Below are positions 51,227-59,382 of a stretch of DNA of 64,000 nucleotides, in pieces. The notes below the pieces were generated by a model. It was not told the origin of the DNA. It worked only from the letters and a program-made list of their open reading frames with translations, and searched no databases. The number at the start of each line of letters is the position of its first letter. Position 1 is the first letter of the stretch. Position numbers and translations under genes: made by a program. The DNA comes from an uncultured Bacteroidales bacterium (lineage in GTDB: Bacteria; Bacteroidota; Bacteroidia; Bacteroidales; P3): NCBI GenBank assembly GCA_900317285.1, contig ONGA01000005.1, forward strand, positions 1 to 64,000, in the 5' to 3' direction.

Positions 51227-53268
51227 ACGGTATCAGGTTTTTCGGTTTGTTCAGGTTGTTCTTCAGGTTCCTCGGAGCTTTCGGGGAGTTCCTTGGAGGC
51301 CTCCTCCCAGGGACGGGGGCCGTAGATGCGCTCGAGGTCTTCGCGGAAGAGCACCTCCTTTTCATAGAGCTGGGAGGCGAGCTCATCGAGTTGTTCGCGA
51401 TGGCTCTCGAGGAGTTCCTTTGCCTTGGAGTATGCCTCCTCAACCATGCGGCGCACTTCGCGGTCGATGGTTTCGGCTGTCTTCTCGGAGAAAGGCTTGG
51501 TGATGCCGAAGTCGGACTGGCCCGTGGAGTCATAGAAGCTGATGTTGCCCACCTCGGGACTCATGCCGTAGTAGGTGACGAGAGCCTTCGCCATCTTGGT
51601 GGCGCGCTCGATATCGTTGAGGGCGCCGGTGGAGATGCGGCCGAAGACAATCTCCTCGGAGGCACGACCCGCCATGAGGGAGGTCATCTCGTCGAACATC
51701 TGCTCGTAGGTGGTAATCTGACGTTCCTCGGGGAGGTACCAGGCGGCACCGAGGGCTTTGCCACGCGGCACAATGGTGACTTTCACCAGCGGATTTGCCC
51801 AACGGAGGAGCCAGGAGACGGAAGCGTGGCCCGACTCGTGGTAGGCGATGGTGTGCTTCTCCTGGTCGGAGAGCACCTTGGTGCGCTTCTCAAGACCGCC
51901 GACGATGCGGTCGACGGCATCGAGGAAGTCCTGTTTCTCAATCAGTTTCTTATTCTTGCGTGCTGCGCAGAGGGCAGCCTCGTTGCACACATTGGCGATG
52001 TCGGCGCCGGAGAAGCCGGGGGTCTGCTTGGCAAGGAACTCGCGGTCAACGAAGCCCTCGCTGTCCTTGTCGGCATTGAGTTTGAGGCTCTTCATGTGGA
52101 CGGCGAAAATGGCCTTGCGCTCCTCGAGGTCGGGGAGTTCGACGTAGATCTGACGGTCGAAACGGCCGGCACGGAGGAGGGCCTTGTCGAGGACGTCGGC
52201 ACGGTTGGTGGCGGCGAGGACGATGACGTTGGTGGTGGAGGAGAAGCCGTCCATCTCGGTGAGGAGCTGGTTGAGGGTGTTCTCGCGCTCGTCGTTGCTG
52301 CCAGCGAGACCGCGACCACCGCGGGCACGACCCACGGCGTCAATCTCGTCGATGAAGACGATGCAGGGGGATTTCTTCTTGGCTTCGTCGAAAAGGCCGC
52401 GGACACGGCTGGCGCCGACACCGACGAACATCTCGACGAAATCGGAGCCACTCATGCTGAAGAAGGGCACGCCCGCTTCGCCTGCGACGGCTTTGGCAAG
52501 GAGCGTCTTGCCGGTGCCCGGAGGGCCGACGAGAAGGACACCCTTGGGAATCTTGCCGCCGAGTTCGGTGTAGTGCTTGGGGTTCTTGAGGAAGTCGACG
52601 ACTTCCATCACCTCTTCCTTGGCACCGGCGAGGCCTGCGACATCCTTGAAGGTGACGTTGACCTGCTTGGTGGCGTCGTACTGCTTGGCGCGGGAGCCGC
52701 CAAAGCCGAACATGCCGCCGAAGCCACCGCCGTCACCGCCCATCTGCTTGCGGGCATAGGCGCTCATGAGCCAGAAGAAGACAATCATGATGAGCAGGGG
52801 ACCGAACCATAACAGAAGCTTTTCCAATGAGTTGGAATGGTTTTCGATTTTGTAGCTGATGTGATGACCGGTGCGCGACTCGACGACGGCCAGTTCCTTG
52901 TCGAAGTGCTCGAAGTTGCCGATATTGTAGGTGTAGACACCCGTGGCGGGAGGCTGGCCGAAGCGTGACGGCTGCTCAAGGTCGCGGTAGCGCTTGGGGT
53001 CGTTCTTGATTGCCTCGTCCTTGATTTTGATTTCGGCAGTTTCCTGGTTGATAACGGTGATGGACTCGTAGTCGTGACGCTCGAGGATGGGTTCGAGGCG
53101 CTCCCAGGTAATCTGCTGCTTGGCGGCACCGTCGTTGCCGAAGAGGTTGAAGACGAGCAGAAGGAGGATGACACCGTAGACGATGTAGAGTATGCGCGAG
53201 CCTATGGGCTTGCCACCCTTGGACTGCTTGGGCTGTTGCGGACGCTGGTTGTTTTGTTGTTTTGGCAT
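51223..53268 (-). CDS. ftsH: ATP-dependent zinc metalloprotease FtsH
   Basis: A 681-residue protein with two membrane helices flanking a periplasmic domain. The AAA module has Walker A GPPGTGKT near residue 246, Walker [13 protein letters not shown] and the second region of homology ([20 protein letters not shown]). The zinc protease domain has YHESGHAS (HExxH, near 476). A Glu/Pro-rich tail closes the protein. It degrades membrane and regulatory proteins. It lies nine bases after the rsfS stop and overlaps cdsA. Confidence 0.95.
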   Translation of the reverse strand: MPKQQNNQRPQQPKQSKGGKPIGSRILYIVYGVILLLLVFNLFGNDGAAKQQITWERLEPILERHDYESITVINQETAEIKIKDEAIKNDPKRYRDLEQPSRFGQPPATGVYTYNIGNFEHFDKELAVVESRTGHHISYKIENHSNSLEKLLLWFGPLLIMIVFFWLMSAYARKQMGGDGGGFGGMFGFGGSRAKQYDATKQVNVTFKDVAGLAGAKEEVMEVVDFLKNPKHYTELGGKIPKGVLLVGPPGTGKTLLAKAVAGEAGVPFFSMSGSDFVEMFVGVGASRVRGLFDEAKKKSPCIVFIDEIDAVGRARGGRGLAGSNDERENTLNQLLTEMDGFSSTTNVIVLAATNRADVLDKALLRAGRFDRQIYVELPDLEERKAIFAVHMKSLKLNADKDSEGFVDREFLAKQTPGFSGADIANVCNEAALCAARKNKKLIEKQDFLDAVDRIVGGLEKRTKVLSDQEKHTIAYHESGHASVSWLLRWANPLVKVTIVPRGKALGAAWYLPEERQITTYEQMFDEMTSLMAGRASEEIVFGRISTGALNDIERATKMAKALVTYYGMSPEVGNISFYDSTGQSDFGITKPFSEKTAETIDREVRRMVEEAYSKAKELLESHREQLDELASQLYEKEVLFREDLERIYGPRPWEEASKELPESSEEPEEQPEQTEKPDTV

Positions 53269-53277
53269 GGGTCGGTG

Positions 53278-53646
53278 TTATTTGGTGGTGGGGGTGAGTT
53301 CCTCGCCGTCGGACCAGAGTTCGTCGAGGCGGAAGAAGGCGCGTTTGTCGCGCTGGAAAATGTGGACGACTACGTCGAAGTAGTCCATGAGAATCCATTC
53401 GGCATTGTTGTAGCCTTCGATTTTGTGGGGGTTGAGGCCTGTGGCTTTCTTGACGGTCTCGAAGACGGCGTCGCTGAGGGCGCTGACATGTGAGGGGACG
53501 TTGCCGGAGGCTATGACGAAGAATTCGGCGGGGGCGCCGTGGACCTTGCGGAGGTCGAGCACTTTGACGTCTTCGCCTTTCTTGGTGTCGAGGGTCTGCG
53601 CGACGAGTCGCGCGAGGATTTCGGATTCTTTTTCTTTATTGTTCAT
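53278..53646 (-). CDS. rsfS: Ribosome silencing factor RsfS
   Basis: A 122-residue Iojap/RsfS protein. It contains KKGEDVKVLDLRKV, DFFVIASGN-like EFFVIASGNVPSHV, the KIEGYNNAEWILMDYFDVVVHIF segment and LDELWSDGE at the end, all typical. RsfS binds uL14 and blocks subunit joining in starvation. It stands directly before ftsH, a frequent Bacteroidales order. The start at 53646 has little room upstream before the repeat array. Confidence 0.93.
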   Translation of the reverse strand: MNNKEKESEILARLVAQTLDTKKGEDVKVLDLRKVHGAPAEFFVIASGNVPSHVSALSDAVFETVKKATGLNPHKIEGYNNAEWILMDYFDVVVHIFQRDKRAFFRLDELWSDGEELTPTTK

Positions 53647-53742
53647 TTTATATTATTGTTCTATTTATATTATATAGAGTCGTTTTTTTGTCTTGATAGG
53701 AGAGATAGGAGGGGTTTGGTGTCCTATCCCCGGGAAAACGGG

Positions 53743-53829
53743 CTCCTATGCTTGTACTACCATTTTCCTACACTTCTCCTTGGGTTCTCCTATGATGCGT
53801 ATATGATGCGTATATGATGCTCCTATGTC
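53743..53829. repeat. 11-bp tandem array (inverted copy of 40462-40561)
   Basis: Read on the minus strand from 53829: GACATAGGAG, then 11-base units CATCATATACG, CATCATATACG, CATCATAGGAG, AACCCAAGGAG, AAGTGTAGGAA, AATGGTAGTAC, AAGCATAGGAG. Aligned unit by unit with 40474-40550, 61 of 77 positions agree by my count, including one identical unit. The array begins four bases after the tsaE stop codon and fills most of the gap to rsfS. Confidence 0.85.
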
Positions 53830-53833
53830 GGGG

Positions 53834-54268
53834 TCAGGTGAGGTGGGCGGTGAGGGTTCGATGCCCGTCGCGTTCCTCGATTTCGACCCTGACATGGTGT
53901 TCGGGGAGGAGTTCCTCGACTTTCTCGGTCCACTCGGTGAAGCAGTAGCATCCGCTGTAGAAGTATTCCTCGTAGCCGATATCGTAGGCTTCGGCGAGGT
54001 TCTTGAGGCGGTAGAAGTCGAAGTGGTAGACGGGGTCGCCTTCCATGGAGGCGTTGCGGCCGCCGATGCGGTATTCGTTGACGATGGCGAAGGTGGGGCT
54101 GCAGACGTTGTCGTCGACGCCAAGGTGGAGGCAGAGCTGCTTGATGAGCGTGGTCTTCCCCACCCCCATCTTGCCGAAGAAGGCGAAGAAGCGTTCCTGG
54201 GGGAAGGCCTCGAGCAGTTCCTTTGCCACCTCGGGCAATTGTCCTAATTCTGAAATCTCGACTTTCAC
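53834..54268 (-). CDS. tsaE: t6A synthesis ATPase TsaE
   Basis: A 144-residue P-loop protein. Walker A is GKMGVGKTT, followed by SPTFAIVNEY, a FDFYRL strand, and FTEWTEKVEELLP near the C-terminus, the standard TsaE pattern. With TsaB, TsaC and TsaD it makes threonylcarbamoyladenosine at tRNA position 37, the nucleoside that MtaB (30786-31997) then modifies. No ATG is available at the right place; GTG at 54268 (VKVEISELGQ) is the best start. Confidence 0.9.
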   Translation of the reverse strand: MKVEISELGQLPEVAKELLEAFPQERFFAFFGKMGVGKTTLIKQLCLHLGVDDNVCSPTFAIVNEYRIGGRNASMEGDPVYHFDFYRLKNLAEAYDIGYEEYFYSGCYCFTEWTEKVEELLPEHHVRVEIEERDGHRTLTAHLT

Positions 54269-54294
54269 TTTTTGATCTTTTGGGCTGTTGGGGT

Positions 54295-54837
54295 CTATCC
54301 TCTCAGGCGGTCGGCGGCACGCACCAGCGCCTCGTCTTTCTTGATGGCGCGCTGGGCGAGGAAGAGGAAGATGAGCGATGCGAGGGGGAGGTAGGCTCCG
54401 AGGGCCCATGTCACCGCGGCCTTGGCGCCGCCAAAGCCGGATGCCACGAGGTCGGCATAGCTGTCGACAGCCCAGAAGAAGAGCAGGAAGGCATAGACGA
54501 CGTTGAAGAGGAAGCACATGGAGACGATGCGTACCTGTGCGGTGCGGTTGCGGAAGAGGAAGATGCAGGCAACGGCGACGGCGGCACAGAGGATGGCGAG
54601 GACGACAAGGGGCCAGGTGGACATGCCGGACATGCGCTGGCTGTAGTCAACCACAGGTTCCATGTTGTTGAGCTGTGTCATCATGTCGGGGTTGTCCCTG
54701 CCGACGAGGTCGAGGCGGGCGGCAATCTGCTGTCCGGTGGGTTGGTCGATGGTGTAGTGTGCCACTGGGAAAGCGAAGCAGAGCGCCATGCAAAGCGCCG
54801 CCAGGGCGAGCCAAAGGGTTTGGATACGTTGAATCAT
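54295..54837 (-). CDS. DUF4293 membrane protein
   Basis: A 180-residue protein with four membrane helices and the MIQRIQTLWLALAAL start that typifies DUF4293. Function unknown; the family is restricted to Bacteroidetes. It lies 26 bases upstream of tsaE in the same direction and downstream of the DoxX-like gene, probably in one transcript. Confidence 0.85.
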   Translation of the reverse strand: MIQRIQTLWLALAALCMALCFAFPVAHYTIDQPTGQQIAARLDLVGRDNPDMMTQLNNMEPVVDYSQRMSGMSTWPLVVLAILCAAVAVACIFLFRNRTAQVRIVSMCFLFNVVYAFLLFFWAVDSYADLVASGFGGAKAAVTWALGAYLPLASLIFLFLAQRAIKKDEALVRAADRLRG

Positions 54838-54858
54838 TGCGGGTTTGATAATGATATG

Positions 54859-55983
54859 TTAGTTTTCTATTTTCAATTCGCTGACCTTGCGGCCCTTGTC
54901 GACAACGACGGCATCCTTGAGGTACATGAAGCCGGGGTTGCCGCGCATGATGGTCTCGATGGCCGTGGCGTCGGCGAAGTAGTACTCGAGGTTTTCAAGT
55001 CCCTGTTCCTCAAGCCACGGCTGGAGGTCCTCGGCGAGCGCCGAAGTGAGGAGAACAATTTCCATGCCATTCTCGGAGGCGAAGGTCACGGCGTCGTTGA
55101 TTTCGCCGATACCCTGTTCGTCGAGGTCGGCGAGATGGTGGACGGTGACGACAAGGAGTCCGTCGGGCGCGGGGACGAGTTCGACGGCGTGGTCCTCGCC
55201 GGAGAGGTCAAGCATCGAGAAACCAGGGGCTTTGACGTCGGGCATCTCGACGCGGCTGGACTGCCACTCCCACTCCTCCGCCCATGCGGGGTCGGACATG
55301 TAGTCCATCAGCTTGGCAGACTCGAATTCCATCTGCTCGCCCGTCTTGTTGCTCTTGTAGGTGACGTAGCTCCGGGGGCTCTCATTGGCATCCATGTCCA
55401 TCATCTTGTTGCCGATTTTCCAGGGGCGAAAATCGATAACAGGCTCATGGTTAATGTTGTAGATACAGAAGATAAGCATGGCGGCAATGGCGAAGACGAA
55501 CCAGATACCGTCGCGCTCGAAGCGGCGGCGGCGGCGCAGGTTGCGGGTGAGCACAATCCAGACGGTGGGCACGTCGAGAGCAATATTCTTCCAGAAAGTC
55601 TGCCAATTTGTCAGTTTCACAGCGTCGCCGAAGCAACCGCAGTCGTTCACGAGGTTGGTGGTGGCGTCGACAAAGGTGGTGACGGTGAAGAACGCCATCA
55701 TCAGCGCCAGCAGCCACGAGGCAAAGACGCGGAACGCGTTGGCAATCAGCAATACGCCGACCAGAAACTCGGCACAGATGAGCGACACGGCGAGGAATCC
55801 CGCCAGGGGATGCGCCCATTCGAAGGTCATGCCGAAGAGCTGCCAACTGGACATGTAGTCCTGCACCTTGAACATGGTGCCCATGGGGTCGACCCCCTTC
55901 ACGAAAGAGGAGAAGAGGAAGACCAAACCCACCACCCAACGGGCGGCGACATTCAGCGAATAGTTCAGTTTAGTATCTTTCAT
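54859..55983 (-). CDS. DoxX/MauE-like membrane protein (BT_3928-type)
   Basis: A 374-residue protein. The first half has four or five membrane helices of the DoxX type with a CGCFGD motif near residue 120, then a patch of arginines and another helix. The second half is soluble and resembles the thioredoxin-fold region of this family but lacks a CxxC. This matches a Bacteroidetes family often found next to DUF1599, as here (DUF1599 ends 23 bases upstream). A role in redox or thiol handling is inferred from the CGCFGD motif shared with the MauE fusion at 12237-13085. Confidence 0.75.
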   Translation of the reverse strand: MKDTKLNYSLNVAARWVVGLVFLFSSFVKGVDPMGTMFKVQDYMSSWQLFGMTFEWAHPLAGFLAVSLICAEFLVGVLLIANAFRVFASWLLALMMAFFTVTTFVDATTNLVNDCGCFGDAVKLTNWQTFWKNIALDVPTVWIVLTRNLRRRRRFERDGIWFVFAIAAMLIFCIYNINHEPVIDFRPWKIGNKMMDMDANESPRSYVTYKSNKTGEQMEFESAKLMDYMSDPAWAEEWEWQSSRVEMPDVKAPGFSMLDLSGEDHAVELVPAPDGLLVVTVHHLADLDEQGIGEINDAVTFASENGMEIVLLTSALAEDLQPWLEEQGLENLEYYFADATAIETIMRGNPGFMYLKDAVVVDKGRKVSELKIEN

Positions 55984-56006
55984 ATCTGATTGTCTGGTTT
56001 TAAGGA

Positions 56007-56579
56007 TTATTCACCTTCTTCGGTAAGACGGACGAGGCTGAAGAGGGAATAGTTGATTATGTCCATGTAGCCGCCTTCCACGCCCTCGCTCACCAGCGTC
56101 TTGCCGTCGTTATCCTCTATCTGCTTGATACGAAGGAGTTTCATCAAGATAAGGTCGACCATCGAGCTGATGCGCATCTGACGCCAGGCCTCGCCATAAT
56201 CGTGGTTCTTGTCCATCATGAGGTCCAGCACGCGCTTCATCTGCCTGTCATAGAGTGCCATGGCTTTTTCCAGCGGCAGCTCCAAATCGTCAATCTTCAT
56301 TCCGCGCTCATCATTCAGAATCAAACCCATGACGGCATAGTTGACCATGGCGACGAACTCGCCGCGGACGCCGTCACCCACACGGTTCTCACCGCTCTCC
56401 TGCACGCTTCTGATTCTGTTGGCCTTGATAAATATCTGGTCTGTCAGCGACGGGAGCCTGAGGATGCGCCAGGAGGTGCCGTAGTCGCGGGTTTTCTTCT
56501 CGAAGAGGGAGCGGCAGACCGCCACCTCGGCTTCCATCTCGGCTCGCGTATCGCGTTTGATTTGTCCGTTTTCATTCAT
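56007..56579 (-). CDS. DUF1599 protein
   Basis: A 190-residue protein with two repeats of the DUF1599 unit: KKTRDYGTSWRILRLPSLTDQIFIKANRI and, in the second half, MDKNHDYGEAWRQMRISSMVDLILMKLLRI. The family has been called nucleotide-modification-associated, but its function is not established. I choose the ATG at 56579, since the 19 residues before it are poorly conserved looking and A/T rich; 56636 is the alternative. It is divergent from folP. Confidence 0.85.
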   Translation of the reverse strand: MNENGQIKRDTRAEMEAEVAVCRSLFEKKTRDYGTSWRILRLPSLTDQIFIKANRIRSVQESGENRVGDGVRGEFVAMVNYAVMGLILNDERGMKIDDLELPLEKAMALYDRQMKRVLDLMMDKNHDYGEAWRQMRISSMVDLILMKLLRIKQIEDNDGKTLVSEGVEGGYMDIINYSLFSLVRLTEEGE

Positions 56580-56673
56580 ATCTATCCCAAAACGCGATAC
56601 CGTATCTTTTATTGTATAAAATATAAAAAAATTCATCCGTACAATAAAACCTGTGGCAACGCGTTAGAGAGGC

Positions 56674-57519
56674 ATGGAAAAACTCAAATTCGAACCCTTC
56701 AGCATCACCGTGCAGGGGCGCCTGGTCACCTTCGACCGTCCCGCCGTGATGGGCATACTCAACATCACCCCCGACTCTTTCTACGACGGCGGCCGCTACA
56801 CCACAGCCGACGCCATGCTGGCGCAGGCACACAAACTCATCGACGAAGGTGCCGACATCATCGACCTGGGAGCCTCCTCTTCGCGCCCGGGAGCCGAACT
56901 GCTGGATCCCGAAGTGGAGGCGCAACGGCTCGAGGATGCCATCCGGCTGATTCGCAAAGAAATACCGAAAGCCATCCTCTCCATCGACACCTGCTACAGC
57001 CTCCCCGCACGCCGCTCCATCGAGGCCGGTGCCGACATCATCAACGATATCAGCGGCGGACAGTTCGACGAGAAGATGTTTGCCACCGTCGCCGACCTGC
57101 AAGTCCCCTACATCCTCATGCACACCCGCGGCCTGCCGGGACAGATGCAACAACTCACCGGCTACGACGACATCGTGGACGACCTGACAAAATACTTCTC
57201 CGCCCGCCTCGACACCCTCTACCGACTGGGAGTCAAAGACATATGGATTGACCCGGGATTCGGCTTTGCCAAGAGCGTTGACGAGAACTACGAACTGCTG
57301 AACCGCCTCGACGAACTGACCACCCTCTTCCGCGAGCCGCTGCTCACCGCCCTGAGCCGCAAGAGCATGATTTACAAACGTCTCGGCACCACCCCCAACC
57401 AAGCCCTAGAGGGCACCATAGCGCTCGACGCCATCGCCCTGGCCAAAGGCAGCCGCCTCCTCCGCGTGCACGACCCCAAGCCCGCCAGAGAGACCATCAA
57501 ACTGCTGTTCAACAAGTAA
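56674..57519 (+). CDS. folP: Dihydropteroate synthase
   Basis: A 281-residue TIM-barrel enzyme with the signatures MGILNITPDSFYDGG and DLGASSSRPGAELL, then SIDTCYS, NDISGG, MHTRG, WIDPGFGFAKS and the C-terminal RVHD. It joins p-aminobenzoate to dihydropterin pyrophosphate. It is 12 bases upstream of the diadenylate cyclase gene, a common pairing in Bacteroidetes. Confidence 0.95.
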   Translation: MEKLKFEPFSITVQGRLVTFDRPAVMGILNITPDSFYDGGRYTTADAMLAQAHKLIDEGADIIDLGASSSRPGAELLDPEVEAQRLEDAIRLIRKEIPKAILSIDTCYSLPARRSIEAGADIINDISGGQFDEKMFATVADLQVPYILMHTRGLPGQMQQLTGYDDIVDDLTKYFSARLDTLYRLGVKDIWIDPGFGFAKSVDENYELLNRLDELTTLFREPLLTALSRKSMIYKRLGTTPNQALEGTIALDAIALAKGSRLLRVHDPKPARETIKLLFNK

Positions 57520-57531
57520 ATACATTCCGCC

Positions 57532-58326
57532 ATGATACTTTCTGCCATCCTCGGACTGCCCGCCGTCCATCTCATCGACATCATCGATGTGGTACTTGTA
57601 GCCGCGCTGGTATTCTACATCTACCGCATGGTCAAGGGCTCCAACGTCATGCTCATCTTCTGGGCGCTCATCATCCTGCTCATCGCCTGGCGAGCCGCCG
57701 ACCTGTTGGGAATGAGGCTCTTGGGTGCACTGCTCAGCGCGGTGGCAAGCGTTGGCCTGCTGGCGCTCATCGTCATCTTCCAGCCCGAGATACGACGTTT
57801 CCTGCTCTTCCTGGGCACCAAGACGCAGATTGACGAATCATGGTTCAAACGCTTCCAATTCTGGAAACACAACATCCAGAACAAACAGACTATCAACTAC
57901 GAAGCCTACATCAACGCCTGCATGCACATGTCGCAGTCGAAAACCGGCGCCCTCATCGTCTTCAAGCGCAAAAACGAGGTTGACGACCTCATCAACACGG
58001 GAGAGCGCATCGACGCCCTCGCCTCGTCGGCACTGCTTGAGGCGCTGTTTTTCAAAAACTCACCCCTGCACGACGGTGCCGTCATCGCCCATGGCAATAC
58101 CATCCTCGCCGCACGCTGCATCCTGCCCGTCACCTCACGCCTCGACATCGACCCCAACCTCGGCCTGCGCCACCGCAGCGCCATCGGCGTCACCGAACAG
58201 CTCGACGTGCTCAGCGTCATCGTCAGCGAGGAAACCGGCGCCATATCCTATGCCATCGACGGCGAAATCCACCACGACATCACCCCCGTCGAACTCCGCC
58301 AGGCCCTTGAGCGCTACGAATGCTAG
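57532..58326 (+). CDS. cdaA: Diadenylate cyclase CdaA
   Basis: A 264-residue protein with three N-terminal membrane helices and a DisA_N (DAC) domain holding the catalytic HDGAV (near 181) and GLRHRSAIG (near 213) motifs. It makes cyclic di-AMP from two ATP. A CdaR-type regulator is not adjacent. The predicted degrading enzyme is encoded at 17228-19210. The stop at 58326 is followed by the duplicated promoter region. Confidence 0.93.
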   Translation: MILSAILGLPAVHLIDIIDVVLVAALVFYIYRMVKGSNVMLIFWALIILLIAWRAADLLGMRLLGALLSAVASVGLLALIVIFQPEIRRFLLFLGTKTQIDESWFKRFQFWKHNIQNKQTINYEAYINACMHMSQSKTGALIVFKRKNEVDDLINTGERIDALASSALLEALFFKNSPLHDGAVIAHGNTILAARCILPVTSRLDIDPNLGLRHRSAIGVTEQLDVLSVIVSEETGAISYAIDGEIHHDITPVELRQALERYEC

Positions 58327-58340
58327 CGTCCCGCTTTTTT

Positions 58341-58520
58341 CATTGTTTTATAATTGATTTTTATCGAAAAACGATATTTTTTTTTCGTTTTTCGTAAAAG
58401 AACTTTATCAGATTCAAAAATAGTTGTATTTTTGCAGTCGATAAAAGACAAGAAAAACATGGCCCAGAAGAGCAGAATCAACAGGTTAAGAACACTTTAC
58501 ACGATTTTCATCGGAGTAAT
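58341..58520 (+). repeat. Copy 1 of duplicated promoter segment
   Basis: This segment covers the promoter and first codons of the DUF2975 gene. It recurs with scattered changes at about 62440-62614, upstream of the second M16 gene. Shared landmarks are TTTTATCGAAA, the TTTTTTTTCG run, TAGTTGTA, TTTTGCAGTCGA, AAAGACAAGA and ATCAACAGGTTA followed by ACACTTTACAC. Confidence 0.8.
58404..58434 (+). promoter_or_regulatory. Promoter of the DUF2975 gene
   Basis: TTTA (58404-58407) and TATTTTTG (58427-58434), spacing 19, one mismatch to consensus; the ATG at 58459 is 24 bases on. Confidence 0.65.
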
Positions 58521-59130
58521 TGCAGCGTTCATTGCACTGTTCATCCTGAACGTGGTGACAGCCGCCGACCCCATTGGTGTCTCCGGGCTCGGTGAGCAGA
58601 GCAAGGACTACAGCATCACCATCACCGACCTGCAGCGGAAGCCTGTTTCCGACGACATCATCGCCGTGGACGGCCTAGGCGACAGCCTGTCGGCGCACGT
58701 CAGCGTGAACCGCTACGAGGTGACCATCGCCTCCGACAGCGAGAACCTGCTCGCCCCGGGCAAAACCACCTGGTGCATCGGTCTGCAGCTCTTCAGCGCG
58801 CTGGCGTTCCTCGCCATGCTGGTACTCGTCGTAATGACACTTATCTCACTCTATATCAATGTGCGGCGCGGGACGGTATTCCCCAAGAAACGCATCCGCT
58901 GGCTCACTTGGGCTGGAGTGCTCATGATTGTCATGTCGCTCAGCATGGACGTGAGCATCTGGATTGAGCAGTCGCTTGCGGCGACACTGCTTGCCGGCAG
59001 CGAGTGGGAACCCTCGACAGCCATGCAGCTGCACACCACGCGCATCTTCTTTGGACTGACAATCATTTTCATGGCGCAGATATTCTATATCGGACGCGAT
59101 ATGCAGGAGGATCAGGATCTTACGATATGA
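58459..59130 (+). CDS. DUF2975 membrane protein
   Basis: A 223-residue protein with four membrane helices: residues 12-35, then, after an extracytoplasmic stretch, pairs near 115-140, 150-170 and 195-215. This is the DUF2975 topology. Members are usually coupled to a small XRE-type regulator, as here. The start at 58459 (MAQKSRINRL) is chosen because the frame before it overlaps the promoter. Function unknown. A remnant of a second copy of this gene is at 62568. Confidence 0.8.
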   Translation: MAQKSRINRLRTLYTIFIGVIAAFIALFILNVVTAADPIGVSGLGEQSKDYSITITDLQRKPVSDDIIAVDGLGDSLSAHVSVNRYEVTIASDSENLLAPGKTTWCIGLQLFSALAFLAMLVLVVMTLISLYINVRRGTVFPKKRIRWLTWAGVLMIVMSLSMDVSIWIEQSLAATLLAGSEWEPSTAMQLHTTRIFFGLTIIFMAQIFYIGRDMQEDQDLTI

Positions 59131-59354
59131 TAGTAGTGAACCTTGATATGATGATGGCGAAGCGCAAGATATCGCTCAACGAACTTGCCGAACGGGTGGA
59201 AATCACACCCGCCAACCTGTCGATTTTCAAAACCGGCAAGGCCCGTGCCGTCCGCTTCAGCACCCTCGAGCGCCTCTGCGAAGTGCTCGACTGCCAGCCC
59301 GCCGACCTGCTCGAATACAGAAACGACCAAAAAGAAAATACAATAATTCAATAA
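59127..59354 (+). CDS. XRE-family HTH regulator (YozG-like)
   Basis: A 75-residue helix-turn-helix protein: MMMAKRKISLNELAERVEIT followed by the recognition helix PANLSIFKTGKARAVRFSTL, then LERLCEVLDCQPADLLEY, a typical Cro/CI fold of the YozG type. It overlaps the DUF2975 gene by ATGA and probably controls that gene or a nearby locus. Pairing with DUF2975 is a recurrent arrangement. Confidence 0.85.
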   Translation: MIVVNLDMMMAKRKISLNELAERVEITPANLSIFKTGKARAVRFSTLERLCEVLDCQPADLLEYRNDQKENTIIQ

Positions 59355-59382
59355 ATTTATTAACATTTTAAACACTTAAAAA

